Positions 1-6,233 of a stretch of 43,505 nucleotides of DNA are shown here, one piece after another. The notes under the pieces are model-generated. The model was not told the DNA's origin, did no database searches, and saw nothing but the letters and a program-made list of their open reading frames with translations. The DNA comes from an uncultured Clostridia bacterium. GTDB taxonomy: Bacteria; Bacillota; Clostridia; TANB77; CAG-508. Made by a program: the position numbers and the translations under genes. How positions within the stretch are numbered: position 1 is the stretch's first letter; every line of letters starts with the position of its first letter. Location of the stretch: positions 1 through 43,505 of the forward strand of contig CASAUJ010000011.1 in assembly GCA_949118805.1 (NCBI GenBank), read 5' to 3'.

Positions 1-55
1 GAGCACCGCACTTGTAATGCGGGGGTCCCCAGTTCGAATCTGGGAAGTGGCTCCA
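1..55 (+). tRNA. tRNA-Thr(TGT), 3' part
   Basis: The window opens inside a tRNA. The anticodon arm CCGCA-CTTGTAA-TGCGG gives anticodon TGT (Thr). It is followed by a TPsiC arm CCCAG-TTCGAAT-CTGGG, the acceptor strand AAGTGGC, a T discriminator and an encoded CCA at 53-55. The 5' half (acceptor, D arm) lies outside the window. Confidence 0.93.
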
Positions 56-138
56 ACAAAAGGTCGATAGTTTTGAGTGAACTCTTAATTATTGGCTTTT
101 ATTTTATAAAAATTAGGGTAAGAGAAAGAAGCGTAGAT

Positions 139-870
139 ATGAAAAAAGTAGCCATTGTAACAGGAGCTTCAAAGGGAATTGGAAGAGAAATTGCAAGCCA
201 ACTAGCCAGAAGTGGAATACAAGTAGTAGCTAATTATAATCAATCAGAAAAAGAAGCTATTAAATTAAAAGAAGATTTAAAAAATGAAAAAATAGAAATT
301 GACATTGTGAAAGCAGATGTGTCAAAAAGAGAAGAAATTCAAAATTTAGTGAAATTTGTAAAGGAAAAATATCAAAGAATAGATATTTTAATTAATAATG
401 CAGGAATCAGTGAATATAAACTTTTTACAGAAGAAACAGATAAAGATTGGGATAAAGTAATAAATACCAATTTATATTCTGCTTTTGCTGTAACACAAGA
501 AGTATTGCCAACTATGATACAACAAAAAGAAGGATCTATTATAAATATTTCTTCCATATGGGGAATAGTAGGTTCTTCATTAGAGGTATTATATTCTATT
601 TCCAAGGCTGGAATGAATGGAATGACAAAAGCATTAGCAAAAGAAGTAGGACCTTCTAATATTCGAGTAAATAGTATTGCACCAGGAATAATAGATACAG
701 ATATGAATGCTAATTTAAGTTTGCAAGAAAGAGTACAAGTAGAAGAAGAAACACCATTGGGGAGAATTGGGAAAGTAGAAGATATTGCTAAATGTGTAAA
801 ATGGTTAATAGAAGATAATTTTACAACAGGGCAAATTATATCAATTAATGGTGGATGGGTGATCAATTAA
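139..870 (+). CDS. SDR-family NADPH reductase, FabG/YmfI-like
   Basis: Short-chain dehydrogenase/reductase of 243 residues, the usual size for FabG-type proteins. Visible motifs are the cofactor loop TGASKGIG near residue 8, NNAG near residue 90, a catalytic Ser in NISSIWG and the YSISK active site (YxxxK). The C-terminal INGGW pattern is typical of FabG relatives. The reading frame stays open upstream to 73, but ATG 139 starts the canonical MKKVAIVTGAS beta strand and has a purine-rich GAGAAAGAAG about 8 bases before it, so the longer start is unlikely. There are no fatty-acid synthesis genes beside it, so the substrate is not obvious. It could be a 3-oxoacyl-ACP reductase or the elongation factor P 5-aminopentanone reductase (YmfI), a close relative in Firmicutes. 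It ends at a strong terminator and appears monocistronic. Confidence 0.9.
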   Translation: MKKVAIVTGASKGIGREIASQLARSGIQVVANYNQSEKEAIKLKEDLKNEKIEIDIVKADVSKREEIQNLVKFVKEKYQRIDILINNAGISEYKLFTEETDKDWDKVINTNLYSAFAVTQEVLPTMIQQKEGSIINISSIWGIVGSSLEVLYSISKAGMNGMTKALAKEVGPSNIRVNSIAPGIIDTDMNANLSLQERVQVEEETPLGRIGKVEDIAKCVKWLIEDNFTTGQIISINGGWVIN

Positions 871-875
871 AAATA

Positions 876-903
876 AAAAACTCTAGTTCTATAGAGTTTT
901 TTA
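876..903. terminator. Rho-independent terminator, bidirectional
   Basis: Hairpin AAAAAACTCTA-gttc-TATAGAGTTTTTT lies between convergent genes. A-run and T-run flanks let it work for the SDR gene on the plus strand and the CBM25-like gene on the minus strand. Confidence 0.85.
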
Positions 904-1380
904 TTAAGGGTTCTCATGATTTGTTAATTTTCTTTTATAATTACCAGAAATAATTTTTGGAAGATAAGTAATAATTTTATAAACTGCTAAACGAACTTTT
1001 TTGCTCCACAAATAAGATCTTCTTAACTTTCTAGCAGAACCTAAAGAAACTGGCTCATCTTCTAAAACAAGTAATTCATTTTGAATTTTTTCCAATGGAA
1101 AAATATAATTTTGTCCATCATTATTATCCCAAGAATCCTTTTCATCTTTAAAACAAAAATTAAAAGTTTCACCTTCTCCTAATTCAATTTCAGCTTGAAA
1201 ACCTAAATCGGTCTTTTCCATTATGATGTCATTAACATTTTCCCAATTTAATCCAAATCCATAATGAATAGAAACTTCTTCAGAAGCCTCTTGGAAAAGT
1301 TTTCCTGTATAAGATATCTTAACCTTACTATTTTCAACTAATTTATCGGTATTAAAAAAAATATTTTTTGTTAGCTCCAT
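904..1380 (-). CDS. CBM25-like carbohydrate-binding protein
   Basis: Protein of 158 residues without a signal peptide. Residues about 15-100 carry the signature of a starch-binding CBM25-type module: KISYTGKL, then HYGFGLNWEN, a central methionine and acidic stretch, and finally KDSWDNNDGQNYIF, which resembles the conserved W-D-N-N-G-x-N-Y end of that module. The remaining 55 residues are basic (RKLRRSYLWSKKVRL) and not recognised. There is no catalytic domain, so this looks like a free-standing glycan-binding protein, possibly acting on intracellular glycogen or starch. A good ribosome-binding site (AAGGAGA) precedes the start. Family assignment is by motif reading only; the function of the C-terminal part is unknown. 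Confidence 0.7.
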   Translation of the reverse strand: MELTKNIFFNTDKLVENSKVKISYTGKLFQEASEEVSIHYGFGLNWENVNDIIMEKTDLGFQAEIELGEGETFNFCFKDEKDSWDNNDGQNYIFPLEKIQNELLVLEDEPVSLGSARKLRRSYLWSKKVRLAVYKIITYLPKIISGNYKRKLTNHENP

Positions 1381-1527
1381 TCTAATTCTCTCCTTATTTA
1401 TCTTTTGCTAACGACATTATAATATTAATTTTTACAATGTTCAAGTACTTTTACGAAAATTTTTGAAAAAAATGAAGAATTTGTCCAAAAGGAATAATAA
1501 AAGATAAAAAAACATAAAATGAAATAG

Positions 1528-1556
1528 TTGTCAAAAAATGCAGTTTGTGATAAGAT
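1528..1556 (+). promoter_or_regulatory. Promoter of the VanW gene
   Basis: TTGTCA at 1528-1533 and TAAGAT at 1551-1556 are 17 bases apart, 33 bases upstream of the GTG start at 1589. Confidence 0.6.
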
Positions 1557-1588
1557 TTAGATAGAAGAATAAAAAAGGGAAGCGATAG

Positions 1589-3430
1589 GTGAAGGGAATG
1601 GTAAGAGAAAATTTGGAGGAAAGCAGAGTGAAAAAATCAAAAGAATTAAATAAGCAAGAAGAAAAAACAAAAAAACAAGATATAGGAAAATTTAGAAAAA
1701 CAGAAGAGAAACCAAACAAAGTAAAAAAGACATTAGAAAGTATGAGTGAGCAGAAAAAGAAAAAAAGAAAAATAATCATCGTAATTGTAACAATAGCTGT
1801 TCTTCTTATTTTCTGTTCTACTATTTTTGCATTTATTCATATGGGAAGCGAAAAAATAATCAATGGAGTTTCCATTTCTGGAATTGATGTTTCAGGATTA
1901 TCAAAAGAAGAAGCCAATACGAAATTAAATAAGATATATCAAGAAAAGAAAGAAAAAGAAATAGGAATTAAATACCAAGATTACGAAACAACATTAAATC
2001 CCACTTTGATGGAAGTGAATTATGAAGTAGAAAAAGCAGTAGAAGAAGCTTATTTAATAGGAAAAGAAGAGAATATTTTTATCAATAATTATAAAATTTT
2101 ACTAACATTGTTAAAAAAGCAAAATATTGAGATAAATATGGTATTAAATGAAGAGGTTACAAGACAAACAATTGAAGATATTGGCGTTAATTTACCAGGA
2201 GTCATTATTGAATCGAGTTATGCTGTGGAAGAAAATGAATTAATTATAACAAAAGGAAAATCAGGAATTGTTATTCAAACTGAAGAACTACTTGAAAAAG
2301 TAAAACAGAAATTAAAAGAGATCAATCATAAAGAAGAAGATATTGAAATACCAGTTATAGAAAAAGAGCCAGAACCAATAAATATTGATAAAATACATGA
2401 AGAAATACACACAGAAGCACAAGATGCCTATTATACCAAAAATCCATTTACCATTTATCCAGAAGTACAAGGAATTGATTTTGACTTAGAAGCAGCAAGA
2501 GAATTACTAAAAGAAGAAAAAGAAGAATATATTATTAAATTAAAAATAACAAAACCTAAGATAACAATTGATAAAATTGGTTCAGAAGCATTTCCAGATC
2601 AATTAGCAACCTATACAACAAGATATGATGCAAGTAATATAGATCGATCTACCAATTTACAAATAGCATGTCAAAAAATTAATGGAAAAGTAATCTTAGC
2701 AGGAGAGATTTTTTCCTATAACAAAGCATTAGGACCTAGAACTGCAGCAGCAGGTTATCGAAATGGGAAAATTTATGTAGGAGGAGAAGTAGTCGATGGA
2801 TTAGGAGGAGGCATTTGTCAAATATCATCTACTTTGTATAATACTGTATTAATGTCTAATTTAGAAATTGTAGAAAGAAGAAATCATCAATTTGTTACAG
2901 CTTATATACCAGCTGGAAGAGATGCAACAGTAGTTTATGGAGTAACAGATTTTCGATTTAAGAATACTAGGAGATATCCAGTTAGAATTGTAGCATCTGC
3001 CAAAAATGGGATAGCAACAGTGACCATGTATGGAATCAAAGAAGAAAATGAATATACTTTTAGTTTTCATACAAAAACAATAGCATCCATTCCTTTCACA
3101 ACAAAATATGAAGAAGATGCAACTTTAGCTGCAGGAACAGAAAATGTAAAACAAAAAGGAGCAAATGGATTAAAAACAGAAACCTATATCACAAAAATGT
3201 TAAATGGAAAAGTAGTATCTACTACCTTATTATCAAGGGATACTTATGATGCAATGCCTAATATTGTAACAAAAGGCACAAAAGAGGTAGAAAACAATCT
3301 ACCAATAACAGAACCACCACAACAAACAGATTCGCCACAAGAAAATCCACCTCAAACGGATACTCCACAAGAATCAACAAAACCTGAAATACCAGAAAAT
3401 CAACCACAAAAACCCAAACCAACAGAATAA
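1589..3430 (+). CDS. VanW-family wall-associated protein with G5 domain
   Basis: A 613-residue membrane-anchored surface protein. The first 60 residues are lysine-rich and cytoplasmic, followed by one transmembrane helix (about 61-82). Residues 85-330 look like two YoaR-type putative peptidoglycan-binding repeats (GISGIDVSGLSKEEA at the start of the first). A VanW domain spans about 337-475, with FSYNKALGPRTAAAGY, GGGICQISSTLYN and RRNHQF. Residues about 490-575 resemble a G5 domain, and the last 40 residues are a Pro/Gln/Thr-rich tail with repeated PPQ and TPQE units. Members of this family are linked to the cell wall; the enzymatic role of VanW is not settled. The start is GTG 1589, placed by AAGGGA 9 bases upstream; ATG 1598 sits too close to a Shine-Dalgarno sequence. 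It has its own promoter and terminator. Confidence 0.88.
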   Translation: MKGMVRENLEESRVKKSKELNKQEEKTKKQDIGKFRKTEEKPNKVKKTLESMSEQKKKKRKIIIVIVTIAVLLIFCSTIFAFIHMGSEKIINGVSISGIDVSGLSKEEANTKLNKIYQEKKEKEIGIKYQDYETTLNPTLMEVNYEVEKAVEEAYLIGKEENIFINNYKILLTLLKKQNIEINMVLNEEVTRQTIEDIGVNLPGVIIESSYAVEENELIITKGKSGIVIQTEELLEKVKQKLKEINHKEEDIEIPVIEKEPEPINIDKIHEEIHTEAQDAYYTKNPFTIYPEVQGIDFDLEAARELLKEEKEEYIIKLKITKPKITIDKIGSEAFPDQLATYTTRYDASNIDRSTNLQIACQKINGKVILAGEIFSYNKALGPRTAAAGYRNGKIYVGGEVVDGLGGGICQISSTLYNTVLMSNLEIVERRNHQFVTAYIPAGRDATVVYGVTDFRFKNTRRYPVRIVASAKNGIATVTMYGIKEENEYTFSFHTKTIASIPFTTKYEEDATLAAGTENVKQKGANGLKTETYITKMLNGKVVSTTLLSRDTYDAMPNIVTKGTKEVENNLPITEPPQQTDSPQENPPQTDTPQESTKPEIPENQPQKPKPTE

Positions 3431-3433
3431 AAC

Positions 3434-3465
3434 AGAGTCCTTAGTATATTTACTAGGGACTTTAA
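3434..3465 (+). terminator. Terminator of the VanW gene
   Basis: Hairpin GTCCTTAGTA-tatt-TACTAGGGAC (3437-3460) followed by a short T-run. Confidence 0.7.
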
Positions 3466-3479
3466 AATTTAGAAAATAC

Positions 3480-3508
3480 TTGACAAGGAAAAGAAAAGAG
3501 AATATAAT
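3480..3508 (+). promoter_or_regulatory. Consensus promoter of the split tRNA-Lys
   Basis: Perfect TTGACA (3480-3485), a 17-base spacer and perfect TATAAT (3503-3508), 18 bases before the 5' end of the interrupted tRNA-Lys. After the insertion this promoter reads into the element. Confidence 0.85.
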
Positions 3509-3526
3509 AATAAAAGCTTTATAAAA

Positions 3527-3566
3527 GGGCCATTAGCTCAGTTGGTAGAGCAGCAGACTCTTAATC
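3527..3566 (+). pseudogene. 5' half of interrupted tRNA-Lys(CTT), attL-like
   Basis: Begins GGGCCATTAGCTCAG and runs through the D arm and anticodon loop to ACTCTTAATC, where similarity to a tRNA stops abruptly and unrelated sequence (GAGTCATACC) follows. Its acceptor strand GGGCCAT pairs with ATGGCTC of the 3' half at 5344-5389 (one G-U pair), not with the nearby intact tRNA, so the two halves were one gene. Confidence 0.88.
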
Positions 3567-3720
3567 GAGTCATACCCTACTATAAGTTAATTGATACAAC
3601 ACAGTATTTACAATAGATTTAAAAGTTTCTAATAATGTTAATAATTAGTGGGTGTCCCCACTAATCCCCAGTTTTCCACTAATATAAATGGGAATAATTG
3701 GAACATAAAATTTTATATAC

Positions 3721-3796
3721 GCGCCATTAGCTCAGTTGGTAGAGCAGCAGACTCTTAATCTGATGGTCGGAGGTTCAAATCCTCTATGGCGCACCA
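3721..3796 (+). tRNA. tRNA-Lys(CTT), intact, element-borne
   Basis: Complete cloverleaf: acceptor GCGCCAT/ATGGCGC, anticodon arm CAGA-CTCTTAA-TCTG with anticodon CTT, a TPsiC arm with GGTTCAAATCC, discriminator A and encoded CCA (3794-3796). Its D and anticodon arms are identical to those of the interrupted gene; the acceptor stem and two other bases differ. It lies inside the element and could replace the tRNA destroyed by the insertion. No clean consensus promoter is visible immediately upstream, so it may depend on read-through from 3480-3508. Confidence 0.95.
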
Positions 3797-3804
3797 CTTA
3801 CAGT

Positions 3805-3858
3805 GATTTTAAATATAAAACTGTTTCTCCAGTTTAAATATTTAAAATCTATTTTTTT
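3805..3858 (+). terminator. Hairpin and T-run after tRNA-Lys
   Basis: Inverted repeat GATTTTAAATA / TATTTAAAATC enclosing about 23 bases, followed by ATTTTTTT. Probable terminator for the tRNA-Lys transcript. Confidence 0.55.
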
Positions 3859-4021
3859 ACTTATTTTTAGTAGCTTTTTATTCCCCAGTTTTAAATTTAA
3901 TATTTTTATATAGCCTTTTCTTTTTCTAATATACTTTTATATGCCTTTTCCATTGCTAATTTCTTTCTTTATTTTATATAAAAATTGTGTAAAAATATAA
4001 GCTAATTTATATAAAAAATCA
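3859..4021. other. AT-rich gap with degenerate repeat and possible ORF remnant
   Basis: No convincing gene. Two imperfect copies of a roughly 27-base unit centred on ATATAGCCTTTTC and ATATGCCTTTTCC lie near 3907 and 3938. On the minus strand they read as part of a short open frame ending MEKAYKSILEKEKAI and a stop, perhaps the tail of a deleted element gene. One CCCCAGTTTT repeat copy lies at 3881-3891. Confidence 0.35.
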
Positions 4022-4050
4022 TTGTTTTTCTAATAAGAAAATAGTATAAT
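4022..4050 (+). promoter_or_regulatory. Promoter of the small toxin-like ORF
   Basis: TTGTTT (4022-4027), a 17-base spacer and perfect TATAAT (4045-4050). The predicted RNA would start near 4057 and end at the hairpin 4209-4240, about 180 nt. Confidence 0.7.
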
Positions 4051-4092
4051 AATCCCAATCCTTTTTTATGAGGAAATCTAGGAAAGGAGGAA

Positions 4093-4113
4093 TTCACCAA
4101 TGACATCATATGA
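4093..4113. repeat. Direct repeat DRa copy 1 over the start codon
   Basis: TTCACCAATGACATCATATGA covers the start codon and the first codons of the small ORF. A near-copy (one inserted base, two mismatches) lies at 4278-4299 inside the convergent RNA gene, so the antisense RNA can pair here and block initiation. Confidence 0.65.
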
Positions 4114-4189
4114 TTTAATTTGGTTATTGATACAAGAAATATTGAAAAATAATTCAAGTAAAGATAATCAAACTAACAATGAGGAATAG
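4100..4189 (+). CDS. 29-residue toxin-like peptide (candidate type I toxin)
   Basis: Reads MTSYDLIWLLIQEILKNNSS followed by KDNQTNNEE: a short hydrophobic N-terminus followed by a polar, acidic tail. This layout is shared with Fst/Ldr-type type I toxins, although the hydrophobic run is shorter than usual. It has a very strong ribosome-binding site (AAAGGAGG, 9 bases before ATG), its own promoter and its own terminator, so it is very unlikely to be a chance ORF. A convergent small RNA gene lies just downstream and carries sequence complementary to the start-codon region. Alternatives are a small leader peptide or a toxin that has partly decayed with the rest of the element. Toxicity is inference; the gene architecture is visible. 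Confidence 0.6.
   Translation: MTSYDLIWLLIQEILKNNSSKDNQTNNEE
4172..4181. repeat. Direct repeat DRb copy 1
   Basis: ACTAACAATG near the end of the small ORF is repeated exactly at 4299-4308 in the convergent RNA gene. Confidence 0.6.
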
Positions 4190-4208
4190 GCTTCAAAATC
4201 TATTTCGG

Positions 4209-4240
4209 GAGCAGTCTGATCAACTGCTCTTTTATTTTTT
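4209..4240 (+). terminator. Terminator of the small-ORF mRNA
   Basis: Stem GAGCAGT/ACTGCTC with loop CTGATCA and a long T-run. The loop contains the palindrome TGATCA, also present in the loop of the antisense terminator. Confidence 0.85.
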
Positions 4241-4246
4241 TATCGT

Positions 4247-4322
4247 AAAAAAAGAGATATGTGATCAGCATATCTCGTTCACCATATGACCTCTTATGAC
4301 TAACAATGTCACTCGAGTTGTT
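4247..4322 (-). ncRNA. Candidate antisense antitoxin RNA
   Basis: A minus-strand transcript predicted to start near 4322 from a near-perfect promoter and end at a hairpin (GAGATATG-CTGATCA-CATATCTC, then seven T) at 4254-4276. It has no ORF. Its body contains the complements of DRb (4299-4308) then DRa (4278-4299), in the order needed to pair at once with both repeats of the small-ORF mRNA, and its terminator loop CTGATCA matches the mRNA terminator loop and is self-complementary. This is the arrangement of RNA II in Fst/par type I systems, except that the two RNAs have separate terminators instead of sharing one. Confidence 0.65.
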
Positions 4323-4328
4323 AAATAT

Positions 4329-4357
4329 AGTATACTACTTTTTTTAGTATATGTCAA
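4329..4357 (-). promoter_or_regulatory. Promoter of the antisense RNA
   Basis: On the minus strand TTGACA (4352-4357), a 17-base spacer and TATACT (4329-4334). It is stronger than the promoter of the convergent small ORF, as usual for antitoxin RNAs. Confidence 0.8.
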
Positions 4358-4389
4358 ACATTTTCTAAAAATTCATTTTTCGTAAAATT

Positions 4390-5020
4390 TTATTTAAAAT
4401 TATCATAAAACTGATCAAAAAATCCTTCTGGATAAACTCTTTGTTCATGATTTGATTTATAATTTCTTTTTGTATTTATTGAACTATTAGAATCATTATT
4501 TTTATAAAAAGTATTTCTCATATATTCTTTATTATTGTTCTTATTATTTTTATTATTATTGTTTATGTTTAAATTTTCATAATCTAGTTCTTCAAAATTT
4601 TCATAACTAGGTATTAAATTTTTCGAGTTCTTTTTCTCGAGATTTTTGGATACTTGATTAGTAATATCTTTTTGAAGTTTTGCTTCTGCATTTTCACACA
4701 ATTTTAAAATTTCATTTTCATTTATTTTGTAATAGTTTTTGCACAGAACTCCCATTCTTTTTGTTGAAATAAGTTTCATTTTTACTAATTTTTTAATTGC
4801 CATTCTCTGTTTATGCTCTGATAATCATGTATTATTTTCAATATTTTCTCTTGTAGAGAAAAACCATTCTTCATTTGTTAATTGTGCTGTTTTTTTCCAA
4901 TAATTGTATTCGGAACATAACTTGCCTAGTATAATTGCAGCATCTGTTCCGACAAATTCTAATTAGTAATTTATTTGTTATAATATAGCTGTTACTAGCT
5001 AAAAAATGTGTTAAAATCAT
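4390..5020 (-). pseudogene. Broken phage/plasmid-type replication initiator
   Basis: Three minus-strand pieces join into one protein. It starts MILTHFLASNSYIITNKLLI (ATG 5018-5020, AGGAAGG upstream), shifts frame near 4956-4966, and continues FVGTDAAIILGKLCSEY and TNEEWFFSTRENIENNT, where TGA at 4825-4827 interrupts. It resumes LSEHKQRMAIKKLVKMKLIS to the stop at 4390. The pattern (DAAIILGKL, W-FFST-ENIE, KQR-AIKKL) is a winged-helix domain common at the N-terminus of replication initiator proteins of Firmicutes phages and small mobile elements; the C-terminus is low-complexity Asn-rich and ends RVYPEGFFDQFYDNFK. A frameshift plus a nonsense codon argue for real decay. The iteron-like repeats just upstream fit an origin-binding function. 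Family naming is by recognition of the motif, not a search. Confidence 0.68.
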
Positions 5021-5116
5021 TTGATACATCCTTCCTAAAATTAGAACAGACATCAAAAAAGAAACCATTGCAATATAACAATGATTTCTAAATTCGATTA
5101 TATACATTTATAATTT

Positions 5117-5188
5117 AATAGTCCCCACTTTGAACTTTTTTAAGATAAAAAATCCCCACTGCTATCGAAAATAGTCCCCAGTTTGAGC
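5117..5188. repeat. Iteron-like repeats upstream of the rep pseudogene
   Basis: Copies AATAGTCCCCACTTTGAAC (5117-5135) and AATAGTCCCCAGTTTGAGC (5170-5188) match at 17 of 19 positions and start 53 bases apart. A shorter copy ATCCCCACT lies between (5152-5160). Related TCCCCA(C/G)T cores occur near the other end of the element at 3655-3661, 3665-3671 and 3882-3888. This suggests initiator-binding iterons of a former origin. Confidence 0.55.
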
Positions 5189-5343
5189 AGTTTTATTAAA
5201 TTTTTTTAATCTATTCTAGTTTTTTATAAACTTAAATAAATTTTTGTTAAAACTCTTAAACTCTATTGAAATATACTATTTTGCGTTCTATAGCAGATGT
5301 ATCAATTACTTGACAAGAGTGTAAAAATACGAAGGAGCAATGC

Positions 5344-5389
5344 ACTCTTAATCTGACGGTCGGAGGTTCGAATCCTCTATGGCTCACCA
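5344..5389 (+). pseudogene. 3' half of interrupted tRNA-Lys(CTT), attR-like
   Basis: Starts at the shared core ACTCTTAATC and continues through the anticodon stem, TPsiC arm (GGTTCGAATCC), acceptor strand ATGGCTC, discriminator A and CCA. Upstream sequence (GAAGGAGCAATGC) does not fold as a D arm, so this is not a complete tRNA. It restores a full cloverleaf when joined to 3527-3566. Confidence 0.88.
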
Positions 5390-5426
5390 AAATATTCTTA
5401 TACGAACCAAAGTATAAGAGACAAAC

Positions 5427-5466
5427 AAACCATCTCAATTTACAGTTACTGAATTTGAGATGGTTT
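5427..5466. terminator. Hairpin between tRNA-Lys remnant and minus-strand gene
   Basis: A 12-base stem AAACCATCTCAA / TTGAGATGGTTT around a 16-base loop. The T-run is weak; it is probably the old terminator of the tRNA-Lys. Confidence 0.45.
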
Positions 5467-5502
5467 ATTACATGTCATTTTTTATAAAATAGAAAAGTGC
5501 TT

Positions 5503-6120
5503 TTATTGTTCTATGAATCTATATTGTGTTATATCCAATTTTTCTACATCCTTATCTGTAACAAGATCAAAACGATAAGTAAAAACTCTATCACTAACAT
5601 TATTTTGATACAAAATTAATCCTGTATTTTTTTCAATAATTTCTTCTTGTTCCTCTATTTTAAAAGAATAACACTTCTGGTTATTGTATGTAATACTTGC
5701 AATATGTAACTTGGGATTTACAGCCATTAAAAATCGAATATAGTTCTCATCTGTAAACAACATTCCAGTTGGTAAATTTTTAATCATTGCACCATTCCCT
5801 TTTGCATATATCTTTTCAGGTGTATTCCAAAAAATCAATTCTTCACCTGTTGTAGTATCTTCCCAAAATGTGATCTTCCCTGTACCTTTTCGTTGTTGTA
5901 CATTTAATTTCATAATGCCATCTTTTTTCCAACATTCCATTATCATATCTTTTGTCTCAGAATAGTAATAACAATTTGTCTTTTCATTACTTTCATTATT
6001 TTTTTGTTGTACAGTAGTAAGAATATGGTATCTAAATAATAAGATTGATAATAAGACAATTAGGATAAGCAAAAAAATCCCCAATATTTTTATCCATAAT
6101 TTTTTCGTTTTCTTTTCCAT
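5503..6120 (-). CDS. Membrane-anchored extracytoplasmic protein, unknown
   Basis: A 205-residue protein with a basic N-terminus (MEKKTKKLWIK), one transmembrane helix (about residues 10-30, ILGIFLLILIVLLSILLF) and a soluble outside domain. The beta-rich pattern, in which short strands end in residues such as DMIMECWKKDG, KITFWEDTTTGEELIFW and SFKIEEQEEI, is loosely like LolA/LppX-type folds, but I do not recognise a family. ATG 6120 is chosen over the upstream frame because AAAGGAGGCGG lies 8 bases before it. It has its own promoter at 6167-6195. It is tail-to-head with the metal operon but is not part of it, because a promoter separates them. Confidence 0.65.
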   Translation of the reverse strand: MEKKTKKLWIKILGIFLLILIVLLSILLFRYHILTTVQQKNNESNEKTNCYYYSETKDMIMECWKKDGIMKLNVQQRKGTGKITFWEDTTTGEELIFWNTPEKIYAKGNGAMIKNLPTGMLFTDENYIRFLMAVNPKLHIASITYNNQKCYSFKIEEQEEIIEKNTGLILYQNNVSDRVFTYRFDLVTDKDVEKLDITQYRFIEQ

Positions 6121-6166
6121 TTTCACCGCCTCCTTTTCCTTTGTATCTCTCATAAAAGATAGCTTT

Positions 6167-6195
6167 ATTATACCATATTATACAGGAATTTTCAA
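6167..6195 (-). promoter_or_regulatory. Promoter of the 5503-6120 gene
   Basis: Minus strand TTGAAA (6190-6195), a 17-base spacer and TATAAT (6167-6172), about 47 bases before the start codon. Confidence 0.7.
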
Positions 6196-6233
6196 ACTTT
6201 ACAAACCATAGAAACAAGAAAAAAGAGAAAAAA

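Larger units (their letters stand above)
3567..5353. mobile_element. Decayed integrated element inserted in tRNA-Lys(CTT)
   Basis: About 1.8 kb lying between the two halves of one tRNA-Lys gene, with the 10-base sequence ACTCTTAATC at both junctions (3557-3566 and 5344-5353), as expected from site-specific recombination in an anticodon loop. Inside are an intact tRNA-Lys(CTT), a candidate type I toxin-antitoxin pair, CCCCA-centred repeats and a replication-initiator gene broken by a stop and a frameshift. No integrase is left. It reads as the remains of a small plasmid- or phage-like element reduced by deletion. Which element family it came from cannot be told from the window. Confidence 0.75.

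Noticed and set aside
4871..5107. Minus-strand ORF of 78 codons as an independent gene
   Set aside because: Only its middle (from ATG 5020) is meaningful, as the start of the broken replication initiator; the rest is the wrong frame after the indel.
3567..5353. CRISPR array suggested by repeated CCCCA motifs
   Set aside because: Copies are irregularly spaced, short and partly divergent, with no uniform spacers or cas genes; iterons fit better.
5256..5438. Minus-strand ORF of 60 codons containing HRGFEPPTVRLRVHCS
   Set aside because: This is the antisense of the tRNA-Lys 3' half; the motif is a known artefact of translating tRNA genes backwards.
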